Below are positions 49,162 through 59,519 of a DNA stretch of 64,000 bases, in pieces. A model generated the notes under the pieces. It had not been told where the DNA came from and made no database searches. It worked only from the letters and a program-made list of their open reading frames with translations. This stretch comes from Enterobacter sp. Ag1 (GTDB lineage Bacteria > Pseudomonadota > Gammaproteobacteria > Enterobacterales > Enterobacteriaceae). How positions within the stretch are numbered: position 1 is the first letter of the stretch; every line of letters starts with the position of its first letter. The position numbers and the translations under genes were made by a program. The stretch spans positions 268,189-332,188 of the forward strand of contig AKXM01000055.1 in assembly GCA_000277545.1 (NCBI GenBank). The letters run 5' to 3'.

Positions 49162-49791
49162 ATGAAAAAGGTGACATTTCTTAGAATTCATAAATCACGG
49201 AAATATCTTTCGTCACTGGGTAAAATCGGCTACAGACCGTTATTTGGCGGCTATAGTCTGACCGTCGACGGTGTGGTTTTTGCTATGGTGGCGGAAGGTG
49301 AGCTTTACCTGCGAGCTTGTGAACAGTGCGCGGAATATTTCATCCAAAAATCGGCCCCACCGCTGATGTACAGTAAACGGGGGCTCCCAGTCGCACTGAA
49401 TTACTATCGTGTCGATGAAGAGCTTTGGGAAAATCCCGATAAACTCGTCCAGCTCTCTTCCCTGGCTTTACGAAGCGCCCAACGGGAGAAGACACAAATT
49501 AAGATACGTTCTCGCCGCCTTAAGGATCTCCCCAATCTTTCCCTGAATATTGAAGTTATGCTTCGTGAGGTGGGCATTAATGATCCACAAACGCTTCAAC
49601 TCTTTGGGGCAAAACGGTCATGGCTAAAATTACGCAGTACCCGGAAAACGGTAGGTATTAAAGTACTGCTCGCGCTTGCAGGCGCTATTCGTGGTGTTCA
49701 TGAGGCTGTACTGCCTGCTGATGTTCGCAAAGAATTGACGGACTGGTGGCGCCGCTATGAGCAGCGGCGCCAGCCTTATTCTGAGCACTGA
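49162..49791 (+). CDS. sxy: Competence/CRP-S coregulator Sxy (TfoX)
   Basis: Sxy acts with CRP at CRP-S promoters to induce DNA-uptake pilus genes in gamma-proteobacteria. The 209 residues match E. coli Sxy, with an N-terminal TfoX domain (about 15-110) and a C-terminal helix-hairpin-helix-like TfoX-C domain (about 120-200, LREVGINDPQTLQLFGA). The 178-base gap to sulA leaves room for a structured leader, as known for sxy mRNA. The stop overlaps the end of yccS by 16 bases. Confidence 0.94.
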   Translation: MKKVTFLRIHKSRKYLSSLGKIGYRPLFGGYSLTVDGVVFAMVAEGELYLRACEQCAEYFIQKSAPPLMYSKRGLPVALNYYRVDEELWENPDKLVQLSSLALRSAQREKTQIKIRSRRLKDLPNLSLNIEVMLREVGINDPQTLQLFGAKRSWLKLRSTRKTVGIKVLLALAGAIRGVHEAVLPADVRKELTDWWRRYEQRRQPYSEH

Positions 49792-51917
49792 GAGATTTGT
49801 TGCTGAAGACGAGAGATCTCTGGCAGAAGCGCAATTAATAACCCAATTTGTTGCAGCACCAGGGGTTCTTTTGTGTCTGCCCGAGTCTCAAGCTGCGAGA
49901 TGCGGGCGGAGAGCCCTGTAAGGGCAGCCTGAACGCGTCCTTCATCGACAGGCAAGTGATGCAGTGCGTCATCAACGTAGCAGACGGCGTCATCAAGCAA
50001 CATTAACGTATCGCCGTGGTTGAGTTTTTCCCTGTGCGCACCTAATGCAGAGATATAGCTGTTAAACGAGTGGTTCAGGCAAAGCAGACGGAACGCCGCT
50101 TCCCGCATCTCAGCGGAGACTCGAGGCTCGGAAGACATATTTGAAACCACGGAGGCCAGCTCGGCGTCTCTGTTATGGGCATCCCGCCGGGCAATGCGAT
50201 ATTCCAGGCGGTTATCACGTCCCTGATGGTACTGCTCAAGAATCGCATCCAGATAGCGACAATTGGCGTTGAACGCACGTTCAACGACCCGTGAAAGCCG
50301 GCGGAATCGCCAGTCAGGCCAGATGAAACTCACCGCCGCCCAGGCTATTGCGCAGCCTAAGAGGGTATCAATCACGCGCGGGAGAGCGACTTCAAAACCT
50401 TCTCCTAGCAGATTAAAACACAGTAATACCAGCAGAGTAATAAACATGGTGGCATGGGCGTATTGCACATTGCGGAAAGCGAAGAACAGCACGCCAGTAA
50501 TGACGATCAGTATCAACTGGCCTTCGAGAGACGGGACAAGCCAAAGTAAAGGCAGGCCAACGGCCACCCCAACCAGCGTGCCGATGATACGCAGCGCTAA
50601 GCGTCGCCGGGTTGCACTGTAGTTGGGCTGGCAGACAAACAAGCTGGTCAGAAGTATCCAGTAACCATGCTGCAAACCCGTAAACTGAATAAACGCATAG
50701 CCCACACAAAGCACCAGGGACATCCGCACCGCGTGACGAAAGAGTGCGGATTCAGGCGTGAGGTTAAGCTTCAACCGCTGCCAGATATCATCGAAGCCGG
50801 TCAGCTTGTCGTCGGCCAGACGATTCTCGGGATCGTTCTGCGGCTCAGCAATCGCCTGTTCTGATTCAATGTTTGCCAGTTGCGCATCAATTGCCCTCAA
50901 GTTTGTAATCAGAAAGCCCAACGCTTTTATCTCAGACGTGGTTGCATGGCTGGCACGAATTCGGTCCAGAGCGGAGTCCAGATGAGTAAATGCGCGTTCA
51001 AACCGTGGGTCGTGCTGATAAGGGACTCGCAGCAGGATTGATCGAGAGAGCTGCTGGCAGGCATGAGATTGCATCGTTAGCAGACGCTGAAAGCGGAACA
51101 TCACGTCGCTATAGCGAAACTTATCGCGTAAGGCCTGGTACTGAATATGAGACGAGCTCGCCCGCTCGTGAATATCCTGGGCTACGAAATAATAGTGAAG
51201 TGTTCGACGAGTCCCTCTCTGCCCCCGATCGCCGCGGAGGCGAGTCAGTAATGAGCTTTTCGTCTGGTTTAGCGTGGTGACTAACTGGCTGTTAGCCATG
51301 GCCAACTGGAGCATTGGAGCCTGGCTTTCTTCTTCGATATCAGGATCAAACAGTGCGGCTTTAATTTCCAGAAAGCTAGCGAGGCTTTCATAACAGCGTG
51401 CCAGGTTGTCCTGCAGGGGCCGAATCGGGAAAATTAAATGGCCTGCTAAGGTCAGCAGGTTATACCAGACGGCGCCGGCTAAAAGGAACAGTGGTTGCTG
51501 ATACCAGTGCTCGTAGAGGGAAATACCGAGCATCGTGTAGATAGCAATCAGCAATGCACCAAAGGCAATGGTGGCATAGCGTTGGCCCAGCCCTCCAAGG
51601 AGGATAAATCCGCTGGTGGAGACCGTTAAGCCCACTGCAAACAGCCACGGCCAGGGAAACAGCAGCTCAACAGACGCTGAAGCAATGAAAAAGCTGACTA
51701 AAGTGATCAGTAAATTTCGTAGCCTACCACTTACCCGGTCGTCGAGATCGGCCAGGGCGGCAGCCACAACGCCAAGCGTGAGGGGGATCGTCAGCTTGAC
51801 TTCACCGAGCCACCACGGCAGTGCCGCAGTGCCTGCAAGGGCAATAAATATGCGCAAGTTGTAAAGCCAGGCGCTGTTCCAGGTGTAACGACGTACCAGT
51901 GGACTTAGGGTCAGCAC
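49776..51917 (-). CDS. yccS: YccS/YhfK-family inner-membrane protein
   Basis: A 713-residue protein with two hydrophobic blocks of several helices each (about residues 15-145 and 390-520), separated and followed by large soluble regions, the FUSC/DUF2955-type duplicated layout. E. coli YccS is 717 residues and similar along the whole length, ending with a slightly longer tail. Its role is unknown; the family includes putative efflux proteins such as AaeB. It lies ten bases after yccF and probably shares its transcript. Confidence 0.93.
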   Translation of the reverse strand: MLTLSPLVRRYTWNSAWLYNLRIFIALAGTAALPWWLGEVKLTIPLTLGVVAAALADLDDRVSGRLRNLLITLVSFFIASASVELLFPWPWLFAVGLTVSTSGFILLGGLGQRYATIAFGALLIAIYTMLGISLYEHWYQQPLFLLAGAVWYNLLTLAGHLIFPIRPLQDNLARCYESLASFLEIKAALFDPDIEEESQAPMLQLAMANSQLVTTLNQTKSSLLTRLRGDRGQRGTRRTLHYYFVAQDIHERASSSHIQYQALRDKFRYSDVMFRFQRLLTMQSHACQQLSRSILLRVPYQHDPRFERAFTHLDSALDRIRASHATTSEIKALGFLITNLRAIDAQLANIESEQAIAEPQNDPENRLADDKLTGFDDIWQRLKLNLTPESALFRHAVRMSLVLCVGYAFIQFTGLQHGYWILLTSLFVCQPNYSATRRRLALRIIGTLVGVAVGLPLLWLVPSLEGQLILIVITGVLFFAFRNVQYAHATMFITLLVLLCFNLLGEGFEVALPRVIDTLLGCAIAWAAVSFIWPDWRFRRLSRVVERAFNANCRYLDAILEQYHQGRDNRLEYRIARRDAHNRDAELASVVSNMSSEPRVSAEMREAAFRLLCLNHSFNSYISALGAHREKLNHGDTLMLLDDAVCYVDDALHHLPVDEGRVQAALTGLSARISQLETRADTKEPLVLQQIGLLIALLPEISRLQQQISQCSE

Positions 51918-51926
51918 AACGGCTCC

Positions 51927-52373
51927 TTACTGGAAACGGCGACGTGCATTGGATTCGCGTGCTGCTCTTGCCACTTCGACTGGAACAACCCGGCGGCCAA
52001 CGGGCCATAACGCAATGGCAGCAATCTTGAAGTTCGCAATTCCTACAGGGATCCCAATTACGGTAATACACTGCGCAATGCCCGCCATGATATGCATAAT
52101 GCACAGCCACCAGCCGAAGAAGATCAGCCAGAGAACATTCAACAGGGTCCCCCCCGTATTTAGCAGCGTATTTTTACCCTGTGGATTAAGCTCATCCACA
52201 TGAATGGCTTCATTGCCGTAGGGCACAAAGGAAAGCTTGGTGATTTCCCAGCAGGAGCGAGTCAGTGGCAGGGTGAAAATCAGCACAATACTCACCAGCG
52301 TGGCAAATAGCCAGGAGAGGGTGGTCAAGAAGCCACCCAGCACGAAGTTCAGAACATTAAGTACGGTACGCAT
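51927..52373 (-). CDS. yccF: YccF inner-membrane protein
   Basis: A 148-residue membrane protein with the duplicated YccF domain (DUF307): a GGFLTTLSWL helix pair and a later WLIFFGWWL and GIPVGIANFKI segment, about four hydrophobic stretches in total. Length equals E. coli YccF. No biochemical function is known. It is the first gene of a likely yccF-yccS unit, divergent from helD. Confidence 0.93.
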   Translation of the reverse strand: MRTVLNVLNFVLGGFLTTLSWLFATLVSIVLIFTLPLTRSCWEITKLSFVPYGNEAIHVDELNPQGKNTLLNTGGTLLNVLWLIFFGWWLCIMHIMAGIAQCITVIGIPVGIANFKIAAIALWPVGRRVVPVEVARAARESNARRRFQ

Positions 52374-52503
52374 AGTGACGCTTCCCTGACAGAAAAATAA
52401 AGAGTGATTAACCGCAGAAATTATAACGCGTTTTTACTCTGGAGCGTCATTCCATCGGCAGTTAAACTTGAGCCATAACTCTTACATTGGATCGGGCAAC
52501 GTA

Positions 52504-54558
52504 ATGGAACTCAAAGCAACTTCTCTTGGCAAGCATTTGGCTCAGCACCCTTATAACCGGGTCAAACTGCTGCCTGCCGGCGTTGAGGTTAAAGGCGATC
52601 GCCACGAATATCTTATTCCATTCAATCAGTTAATCGCGATTAACTGTAAGCGTGGCCTGGTTTGGGGAGAGCTTGAATTCGTTCTTCCAGATGACAAAGT
52701 GGTTCGCCTGCACGGTACCGAATGGGCGGAGACCCAGCGCTTTTTCCATCATCTGAGTTCGCTCTGGCTCAACTGGAGCACGGAGATGAGTGAAGTTGCT
52801 GCCGAAGTATTAACCGCTCAGCGAGAGGAGATTGCGCAGCGCACTCGCAAGGAGGTGTGGTTCCGGAGAAGTGATATGCAGGCGTTACAGGATAACCTCC
52901 GCGCAGCTATTTCAGCCCTCCCGCTACCGCATGCCCGACTTGGTGAGTTCGAAAATTGCCGGGAAACGTGGGCCATATGTAAAGCCTGGCTTGAACAGGG
53001 TGAAGAGCGCCGACACCAGCGTAATAGCGCTTATACCGAACGGATGCTGGAAAAATATGCCGCTTTCTTTGAGCAGGTTGAAAGTTCGCCGCTGAATCCG
53101 TCTCAGGCCAGGGCCGTAGTGAATGGAGAAGATTCGCTCCTGGTGCTGGCTGGGGCCGGTAGCGGCAAAACCTCCGTTCTTGTGGCGCGTGCCGGATGGT
53201 TGTTACAGCGCGGTGAAGCAACAGAGGAGCAAATCCTGCTGTTAGCCTTTGGCCGTCAGGCCGCGCAGGAAATGGATGAGCGTATAGCCAGCCGCCTTAA
53301 TACCGAAGCGATTTCTGCCAGAACTTTCCATTCACTGGCGCTACACATTATTCAACAGGGGAGCAAAAAAGCCCCTCGAGTCAGTGAACTTGAGAGCGAC
53401 ACAGCGGCTCGCCATCAGTTGCTGATCGACAGCTGGCAGCAGCAATGCCGGGAAAAGAAGGCGATGGCCAAAGGCTGGCGGCAATGGCTTAGCGAAGAGC
53501 TTGAGTGGGATGTTCCAGAAGGTGAATACTGGCAGGACAAACGCCTGGCGAAGCGGCTTGCCAGCCGGCTCGACCGCTGGCTCGGCCTGATGCGGATGCA
53601 CGGAGGTTCACAGGCTGAAATGATAGACAGCGCGCCAGAAGAGGTCAGAGAACTCTTCACTAAACGTATTAAGCTGATGGCGCCATTGTTAAAAAGCTGG
53701 AAAGCCGCCCTGAAAGCCGAAGAGGCGGTAGATTTCTCCGGGCTGATTCATCAGGCAATTAATGTGCTCGAAAAGGGGCGTTTTATCAGCCCGTGGAAGC
53801 ATATCCTTGTCGACGAGTTTCAGGACATTTCCCCCCAGCGGGCCGCCTTACTCGCTGCTTTAAGACGGCAGAATTCCCATACTTCGCTTTATGCCGTGGG
53901 AGATGACTGGCAGGCAATCTATCGATTTAGCGGAGCAGAAATGACGCTCACCACGGCATTTAGCCACCATTTTGGGGAGGGTGACAGCTGCGCTCTGGAT
54001 ACTACGTATCGTTTTAACGACCGAATCGGCGAGATTGCTAACGGTTTTGTACAGCAAAATCCGTATCAACTGCGTAAGCCGCTCAATAGCCTCTCTAAAG
54101 GGGACAAAAAAGCGGTAACTCTGCTTGCCGATGACAGGCTCGATGATTTGCTGGACAAGCTTAGTGGGTACGCCTTGCCCGAACAGCGAATTTTGGTGCT
54201 CGCGCGGTATCACTATTTGCGTCCGGAAAGTCTGGAAAAAGCCTCCACGCGATGGCCTAAGCTCAACATCGATTTTATGACTATCCACGCCAGCAAAGGG
54301 CAGCAGGCGGACTATGTGATCATTCTTGGTTTGCAGGAAGGAAAAGAAGGTTTTCCGGCACCCGCGCGGGAGTCAATCATGGAGCAGGCGCTCCTGCCAC
54401 AGCCGGAGGATTTTCCGGACGCAGAGGAGCGGCGTTTACTTTATGTCGCGCTGACGCGAGCACGTCATCGGGTCTGGCTTATGTTCAACAAGCAGGAACC
54501 TTCTGTCTTTGTTGAGGCACTTAAGCGGCTGGGCGTGCCCGCGGCTAATCGCCCGTGA
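52504..54558 (+). CDS. helD: DNA helicase IV
   Basis: HelD is a UvrD/Rep-type superfamily 1 helicase with 3'-5' activity. Walker A AGAGSGKTS is at residues 216-224, the DEFQD Walker B and the DDWQAIYRFSGA motif III follow, and TIHASKGQQ is motif V. The N-terminal 200 residues are the HelD-specific domain. The ATG at 52504 (MELKATSLGK) gives 684 residues as in E. coli; the frame start at 52468 is less likely. Its stop abuts that of converging mgsA. Confidence 0.96.
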   Translation: MELKATSLGKHLAQHPYNRVKLLPAGVEVKGDRHEYLIPFNQLIAINCKRGLVWGELEFVLPDDKVVRLHGTEWAETQRFFHHLSSLWLNWSTEMSEVAAEVLTAQREEIAQRTRKEVWFRRSDMQALQDNLRAAISALPLPHARLGEFENCRETWAICKAWLEQGEERRHQRNSAYTERMLEKYAAFFEQVESSPLNPSQARAVVNGEDSLLVLAGAGSGKTSVLVARAGWLLQRGEATEEQILLLAFGRQAAQEMDERIASRLNTEAISARTFHSLALHIIQQGSKKAPRVSELESDTAARHQLLIDSWQQQCREKKAMAKGWRQWLSEELEWDVPEGEYWQDKRLAKRLASRLDRWLGLMRMHGGSQAEMIDSAPEEVRELFTKRIKLMAPLLKSWKAALKAEEAVDFSGLIHQAINVLEKGRFISPWKHILVDEFQDISPQRAALLAALRRQNSHTSLYAVGDDWQAIYRFSGAEMTLTTAFSHHFGEGDSCALDTTYRFNDRIGEIANGFVQQNPYQLRKPLNSLSKGDKKAVTLLADDRLDDLLDKLSGYALPEQRILVLARYHYLRPESLEKASTRWPKLNIDFMTIHASKGQQADYVIILGLQEGKEGFPAPARESIMEQALLPQPEDFPDAEERRLLYVALTRARHRVWLMFNKQEPSVFVEALKRLGVPAANRP

Positions 54559-55017
54559 TTATTTCAGGCGTTCATTCAGATAGCGTTGGTAATCCGGAAT
54601 AAGAATATCCACGCTCTCATTGAAGCCCGGAGAGTGAATAATAAAGTCTGCGGTAGAAAGGTTGGTGGCGACCGGGATATTCCAGACGGTCGCCAGGCGC
54701 AGCAGGGCTTTAACGTCGGGATCGTGAGGAACGGCATTGAGCGGGTCCCAGAAGAAAATCAGGACATCAATTTTACCTTCGGAAATTAACGCGCCTACCT
54801 GTTGGTCGCCCCCCATTGGGCCACTGAGCATGGCGTTGACTTCAAGCCCTGTTGCTCGCTGAATTAAATTACCCGTTGTCCCGGTGGCATAGAGAGTGTG
54901 GTTGGCAAGCGTTGCTTTATGGCGCTGTACCCACTTCAAAAGCGCGTCCTTACAGTGATCGTGGGCAACCAGTGCGATATGTTTTTTTACCGCAAGGGTG
55001 CGGGTTGTTAGTTCCAT
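54559..55017 (-). CDS. mgsA: Methylglyoxal synthase
   Basis: MgsA converts dihydroxyacetone phosphate to methylglyoxal and phosphate, bypassing lower glycolysis when sugar phosphates pile up. The 152-residue protein equals E. coli and has the phosphate-binding TGTTG segment and catalytic Asp71 in [10 protein letters not shown]. No base separates its stop from the helD stop on the other strand, and no clear terminator is seen between them. Confidence 0.97.
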   Translation of the reverse strand: MELTTRTLAVKKHIALVAHDHCKDALLKWVQRHKATLANHTLYATGTTGNLIQRATGLEVNAMLSGPMGGDQQVGALISEGKIDVLIFFWDPLNAVPHDPDVKALLRLATVWNIPVATNLSTADFIIHSPGFNESVDILIPDYQRYLNERLK

Positions 55018-55116
55018 TCTCTTTTCCTGGGTAGTTTTAGGCTGCTAACAGATTACTAAAAGCGCCCGGGGCTGCAAGAGCAGAACGTCAAAAAAGCGAG
55101 GTATCTCGAGGCATTG

Positions 55117-55764
55117 CTATGGGTTGTGGGTCTCATTTGCCCAGCGTAGAAAACGCGCCCGTGTCGGATTATCGGCCTGACTGAACCAGTATCTCAGCCG
55201 TTGCTCTGTTAGCACTTCAGACTGCGCCGGTGGAAGATCTGGATTAGCCTGGGCAAATTGCAGAATACCTTCGTTGGCCATGCGGTTTGCGAATCCGGGC
55301 ATTGACGCTTTTTTTTCTGATTTGTTATAGCGCTGTGTCTCTTCTTCATAATCCGTTCCGGTTGGATCGGATTTGATCTCCAAAATATCGGTTCGGATGG
55401 GAATGGAATGCCCCTGTCCGTCCTGCAGCTTAATTTGAAAGACGGCTCCAGAATGATTGGGATCTTTTAGCGGTAGAACAATATTGACCTGATCTATCTC
55501 TTTGGTGTCAAAACTGATCACCGTCGGGGGGGAAACCCCAGAAGATCGGCTGCGTGCGTTGTTTATTTTTTTTTCAACGCGCAGAACCAACTGATGAGGC
55601 CCATTATCTATTTCGATGCTGTCCGCCCCTTTAAGGAGCGAGCTGGAAACTCTTTTACCATCCAGAACCAGTAAATCCACATCGGCGGAAAGGCGCAGCG
55701 TGGTTCCCCATACCAGGGTTGGCAGCATCAATATTAGCCCTGCAAGTGGCAGACCTGCTCTCAT
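55117..55764 (-). CDS. csgI: Curli-related periplasmic protein CsgI (YccT), DUF2057
   Basis: A secreted protein of about 215 residues. The ATG at 55764 has GGGAGAG four bases upstream and begins a signal peptide (MRAGLPLAGLILMLPTLVWG) before TTLRLSADVDLLVLDG, the DUF2057 start; the frame start at 55803 lacks this. In E. coli and Salmonella YccT/CsgI lowers curli formation by acting on CsgA in the periplasm. The middle of the protein diverges from E. coli, while the ends, including LTEQRLRYWF, are conserved. Confidence 0.9.
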   Translation of the reverse strand: MRAGLPLAGLILMLPTLVWGTTLRLSADVDLLVLDGKRVSSSLLKGADSIEIDNGPHQLVLRVEKKINNARSRSSGVSPPTVISFDTKEIDQVNIVLPLKDPNHSGAVFQIKLQDGQGHSIPIRTDILEIKSDPTGTDYEEETQRYNKSEKKASMPGFANRMANEGILQFAQANPDLPPAQSEVLTEQRLRYWFSQADNPTRARFLRWANETHNP

Positions 55765-55932
55765 TTCACTCTCCCTGGTGAACATGCTGAGTGGATATTT
55801 CAAAGTTTTTCCTGAGACCTGTTTATTAACATATAGACATATTTTCAGAAATTGCGCGCCTGAGTATCCAGTAGAAAGATGGCTGGGTGACGGGGTTTGG
55901 CATACACTTCAGACAACATCTTAGGGGGCGCT

Positions 55933-56346
55933 ATGAAACAAAGTGATATCGAAAATATCCTGAAAACCACCCGTACCATTGCGCTGGTGGGGGCCAGCGA
56001 CAAGCCCGATCGTCCGAGTTATCGGGTGATGGATTACCTGCTCAAACAAGGTTATGAGGTTATTCCTGTGTCGCCGAAGGTCGCGGGTAAAACGCTGTTA
56101 GGGCAGCAGGGCTATGCCACGCTTGCGGACGTACCGAAGAAAATTGATATGGTCGATGTGTTCCGTAATTCTGAGGCCGCCTGGGGCGTAGCGCAGGATG
56201 CCATCGCCGTGGGAGCGAAAACGCTATGGATGCAGCTTGGCGTGATTAATGAGCAGGCTGCGGTGCTGGCACAGAATGCGGGATTAAGCGTTGTGATGGA
56301 TAAATGCCCGGCGATTGAAATCCCTCGCCTTGGGCTGGCGAAATAA
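55933..56346 (+). CDS. yccU: CoA-binding-fold protein YccU
   Basis: A 137-residue Rossmann-fold CoA_binding-domain protein. The nucleotide-loop segment [17 protein letters not shown] is near residue 15, followed by VIPVSPK and the [10 protein letters not shown] segment. The ATG at 55933 after AGGGGGCG gives [11 protein letters not shown] and the E. coli length. No function has been proven. It diverges from csgI and is followed by a bidirectional terminator. Confidence 0.94.
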   Translation: MKQSDIENILKTTRTIALVGASDKPDRPSYRVMDYLLKQGYEVIPVSPKVAGKTLLGQQGYATLADVPKKIDMVDVFRNSEAAWGVAQDAIAVGAKTLWMQLGVINEQAAVLAQNAGLSVVMDKCPAIEIPRLGLAK

Positions 56347-56347
56347 G

Positions 56348-56373
56348 AAAAACCCCGCATCGGCGGGGTTTTT
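56348..56373. terminator. Bidirectional terminator between yccU and hspQ
   Basis: AAAAACCCCGC and GCGGGGTTTTT with loop ATCG form an 11-bp perfect stem at 56348-56373 with usable tails on both strands. Confidence 0.93.
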
Positions 56374-56375
56374 AA

Positions 56376-56693
56376 TCAGTTACGCAGGCGTGGGGCCTGA
56401 AGCTGTTGGCGTATCGAGGCAGCCAGTTCGTCCATTGACGGCTGTTCAGGGTGCTCGTCGTCATCTTCAGAACTGAGCTGAGCTTCGGCGAGATAGGTAT
56501 GAATCGCCTGGCCATCCTCATCTTCCATGACAACGTGGTACCACGGCGCCGCGCGGAGTGCGCTATTGTCGGCCAGATCGTCTTCCTGCGGCTCATCGAG
56601 CGAATACTCGGGGTCAATGTCGACCACTACGCCCAGATAGCCCAGTAAAGAATGGCGAACCTGCTGGCCAATACCGAATTTGCTGGCAATCAT
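56376..56693 (-). CDS. hspQ: Heat-shock protein HspQ
   Basis: HspQ is a small heat-shock-regulated protein first noted for hemimethylated-DNA binding and later as a specificity enhancer of Lon. The 105-residue product begins [16 protein letters not shown] and contains the [10 protein letters not shown] core. The ATG at 56693 follows GGGAGGTG; a GTG two codons earlier is less likely. Family knowledge, not the sequence, supports the Lon link. It reads leftward, downstream of rlmI. Confidence 0.93.
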   Translation of the reverse strand: MIASKFGIGQQVRHSLLGYLGVVVDIDPEYSLDEPQEDDLADNSALRAAPWYHVVMEDEDGQAIHTYLAEAQLSSEDDDEHPEQPSMDELAASIRQQLQAPRLRN

Positions 56694-56754
56694 AGTCACC
56701 TCCCGGGAACATTACTCTGCATACGAATATGCGGGCAATTTCCGCCTTTTCAAG

Positions 56755-57945
56755 CTACATGACTCGACAGGCAAACCCTTTCAGATACAGCCCTTCCGGG
56801 TAGGTTGCGATCACCGGGTGATCGGCCGCCTGGCGGAACTGTTCTATAAATTGTACATCACGCCCGGCATCTACGGCGGCATCGGCGATGATTTTCTGGA
56901 ATAAATCTGTGGTCATCAGCCCGGAGCAGGAGAAAGTCATCAGAATGCCGCCAGGGTTCAGTAACTGAATCGCTAACATATTGATGTCTTTATAGCCCCG
57001 GCAGGCGCCCGCCAACTGGTTTTTGTTTTCAACAAATTTAGGCGGGTCCATGACGATGACGTCGAATTTCTCGCCCTGGTCGCGATATTTGCGCAGCAGT
57101 TTGAACACATCGTCACGAAGAAACTCGGCTTTGCTGAGATCAAGCTTGTTCAGCTCTACGTTTTTTCTGGCGATATCCAGCGCGTCCTGAGAGGTATCCA
57201 CGCTTACCACCTGGCTGCAGTTACCCATCAACGCGGAAACGGCAAAACCACCGGTGTAGGAGAAGCAGTTCAGGACGCGTTTATTATCAACGTAGCGGCG
57301 AGTGGCGAAACGGCTGTCGCGCTGATCGAGGTAATAGCCCGTTTTATGCCCGCCCTGAATGTCTACCAGCAGCTTCATACCGTGTTCTTCGATAGGCAGC
57401 AGGGCAGGAGGCAGTTCACCGCTGACCGGCCCCTGAGTCAAAGCCATGCCTTCTTTCTTACGTACGGTCACATCGGAGCGATCGTAAACAGAGCATTCAG
57501 GGTAGAGAGACTGCAGGGCGGCAACGAGGGCCGGGCGCTGATATTCTGCGCCGGCAGACAACAGCTGCAGCACCAGGAAGTTGCCAAAACGATCGATAGT
57601 CACGCCCGGTAAACCGTCAGATTCACCGGCGATCAGTCGGTAGCTGTCCAGCCCATCACGCTTAGCCAGCCAGTCTCTCCACTGCTGGGCCTGCTGCAGG
57701 CGGCGAGTAAAGAAGGCGATATCGATACTTTCAGCCTGATCAAAGGTCCAGACGCGGGCGCGGATTTGCGATTCAGGGGAATATGCCGCTCGGGCTAGCC
57801 ATTTGCCCTGGCTGTCCACCACATCAACCGTTTCACCGAGACTGGCCTTGCCTTCCAGGCGTGCAACAGCCCCAGAGAAAACCCATGGATGACGGCGCAA
57901 TAATGACTTCTCACGCCCTTTGGCTAACACTAAACGTACGCTCAT
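56755..57945 (-). CDS. rlmI: 23S rRNA m5C1962 methyltransferase RlmI
   Basis: RlmI methylates C1962 of 23S rRNA. An N-terminal PUA domain (about 1-80, [21 protein letters not shown]) precedes a middle domain and a C-terminal SAM methyltransferase domain with [11 protein letters not shown] (motif I) and VMDPPKF (motif IV), and the catalytic Cys in TFSCSG. The 396-residue length equals E. coli. Confidence 0.97.
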   Translation of the reverse strand: MSVRLVLAKGREKSLLRRHPWVFSGAVARLEGKASLGETVDVVDSQGKWLARAAYSPESQIRARVWTFDQAESIDIAFFTRRLQQAQQWRDWLAKRDGLDSYRLIAGESDGLPGVTIDRFGNFLVLQLLSAGAEYQRPALVAALQSLYPECSVYDRSDVTVRKKEGMALTQGPVSGELPPALLPIEEHGMKLLVDIQGGHKTGYYLDQRDSRFATRRYVDNKRVLNCFSYTGGFAVSALMGNCSQVVSVDTSQDALDIARKNVELNKLDLSKAEFLRDDVFKLLRKYRDQGEKFDVIVMDPPKFVENKNQLAGACRGYKDINMLAIQLLNPGGILMTFSCSGLMTTDLFQKIIADAAVDAGRDVQFIEQFRQAADHPVIATYPEGLYLKGFACRVM

Positions 57946-58109
57946 AATTTATTTGCTGCTTCGCTAAGAAATGGGCGCCATTTTCCGGTTTAGGGCCGCT
58001 AATTGCAATTTATTCACGTGAAAGCCTCACAGAGTGGGTTACTGCCAAAGAAAAAAACACGGAGTTTGTTAGACTTAGAACTGTTTTGAGCGTTCAGGCG
58101 GAGGCAATG

Positions 58110-58397
58110 ATGAGTTCAGACAAGCAGTGCGTGAAGTGTTGGGTACACGGCATGGTTCAGGGCGTGGGCTTTCGTTACAGCACTCAGCGTGAGGGGGAAA
58201 AGCTTGGCTTAACCGGCTATGCCCGTAACCTGGATGATGGCAGCGTGGAGGTGGTGGCCTGCGGAGAGGCGGAGCAGGTTGAAAAGCTGCTGGCGTGGCT
58301 AAAAGCCGGCGGGCCACGTAGCGCCAGGGTTGATAAAGTTCTGACTGAACCGTATCAACCCGAACGCGAATGGATCAACTTTGGTATCCGCTACTAG
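58110..58397 (+). CDS. yccX: Acylphosphatase
   Basis: A 95-residue acylphosphatase (AcyP) that hydrolyses acyl phosphates. The active-site signature VQGVGFRYS supplies Arg22, and Asn40 in [13 protein letters not shown] completes the pair. Two in-frame ATGs occur at 58107 and 58110; GGAGG is five bases before the second, giving [11 protein letters not shown]. coli YccX starts a few residues differently. The last four bases overlap the end of tusE. Confidence 0.94.
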   Translation: MSSDKQCVKCWVHGMVQGVGFRYSTQREGEKLGLTGYARNLDDGSVEVVACGEAEQVEKLLAWLKAGGPRSARVDKVLTEPYQPEREWINFGIRY

Positions 58398-58723
58398 ATA
58401 CACTTCACCGGTTTTGGCAGGCCAGCGATTTTTGTGGCCTGTTTGGCGGGGCCTTTCGGGAACAGGCGATAAAGATAACGGCTGTTGCCTTTCTCTTCGC
58501 CGAACTTGTTCGCCATAGCCTTAACCAGCATGCGAATGGCCGGGGAGGTATTAAACTCCAGATAAAACTCGCGTACGAAGCGAACCACTTCCCAGTGCTC
58601 TACCGCCAGGGTAATGCCTTCTTTGGCGGCAATCTCTTCCGCCAGCGGCTCGCTCCACTCCTGGCTATTTTTCAGGTAGCCATCGGCATCTGTCTCTATT
58701 TCTCTGCCTTCAAAGGTCAACAT
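58394..58723 (-). CDS. tusE: Sulfur-relay protein TusE
   Basis: TusE takes sulfur from TusBCD and passes it to MnmA for 2-thiolation of U34 in tRNA Glu, Lys and Gln. The 109-residue DsrC-family protein keeps the penultimate catalytic cysteine Cys108 in the C-terminal KPVKCI tail. Length equals E. coli. It converges with yccX, the two stops overlapping by four bases. Confidence 0.97.
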   Translation of the reverse strand: MLTFEGREIETDADGYLKNSQEWSEPLAEEIAAKEGITLAVEHWEVVRFVREFYLEFNTSPAIRMLVKAMANKFGEEKGNSRYLYRLFPKGPAKQATKIAGLPKPVKCI

Positions 58724-58813
58724 AGTTATCCGCTATTTACGTCAAATCGGGCGAAGTGTAGCAAATTTTCTCTGTGGGCTTAAGGGCGGAATGCGGCAGG
58801 ATTGAGGGCAAAA

Positions 58814-58842
58814 AAAAGAGAATGCACAAGGCATTCTCTTTT
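58814..58842 (-). terminator. Terminator after yccA
   Basis: A 12-bp perfect stem AAAAGAGAATGC/GCATTCTCTTTT with a 5-nt loop lies 17 bases past the leftward yccA stop; the preceding A-run gives the U-tail on the minus strand. Confidence 0.9.
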
Positions 58843-58859
58843 AGGGATTACGGCATCAG

Positions 58860-59519
58860 TTAGTCGCGGCTGGCAAAACCAAGGATGCTCAGCAGGCTAA
58901 CGAAGATGTTGTAAAGAGAAACATACAGGCTTACGGTCGCGCGGATGTAGTTTGTTTCACCGCCGCGGATAATGTTGCTGGTCTCAAACAGGATGGCGCC
59001 AGAAGAGATCAGGATAAACACCGCGCTAATCGCCAGGTGCAGAGCCGGGAGCTGCAGGAAGATGTTTGCCACCATACCAATCAGCACAACCACCACGCCC
59101 GCCATCAGCATGCCGCCGAGGAAGGACATGTCTTTACGGGTTGACAGCACATAAGCAGAGCAGCTAAAGAAGACCAGTGCGGTACCACCCAGCGCCAGGC
59201 CAATAACATCACCCATGCCTGCGGACAGATACGCATTCAGCATTGGCCCCAGGATATAGCCCAGGAAGCCGGTAAAGGCGAATGCAGACAAAATGCCCAC
59301 TGGTTTATCCGCAGTTTTGTAGGTCAGGAACATCAGGCCGTACATACCGACCAGCGTCAGAATCAGCCCTGGAGAAGGCAGCATCAGTACGGTGCTGGCG
59401 GTTGCCGTCAACGCGGAAAATGCCAGCGTTAAACTCAGCAGGAAATAGGTATTACGTAGCACCTTGTGGGTGCTGAGCAGTGACGAACGGTCACGCGAGG
59501 AGGTAATAATGCGATCCAT
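58860..59519 (-). CDS. yccA: BAX-inhibitor-1-like FtsH modulator YccA
   Basis: YccA is a seven-helix inner-membrane protein of the BI-1/TMBIM family that is degraded by, and can inhibit, FtsH. The 219-residue protein is nearly identical to E. coli, with a cytosolic N-terminus [19 protein letters not shown] that FtsH uses for degradation, and ends GFASRD. The gene lies upstream of serT as in E. coli; an extra binding-protein gene now separates them. Confidence 0.97.
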   Translation of the reverse strand: MDRIITSSRDRSSLLSTHKVLRNTYFLLSLTLAFSALTATASTVLMLPSPGLILTLVGMYGLMFLTYKTADKPVGILSAFAFTGFLGYILGPMLNAYLSAGMGDVIGLALGGTALVFFSCSAYVLSTRKDMSFLGGMLMAGVVVVLIGMVANIFLQLPALHLAISAVFILISSGAILFETSNIIRGGETNYIRATVSLYVSLYNIFVSLLSILGFASRD

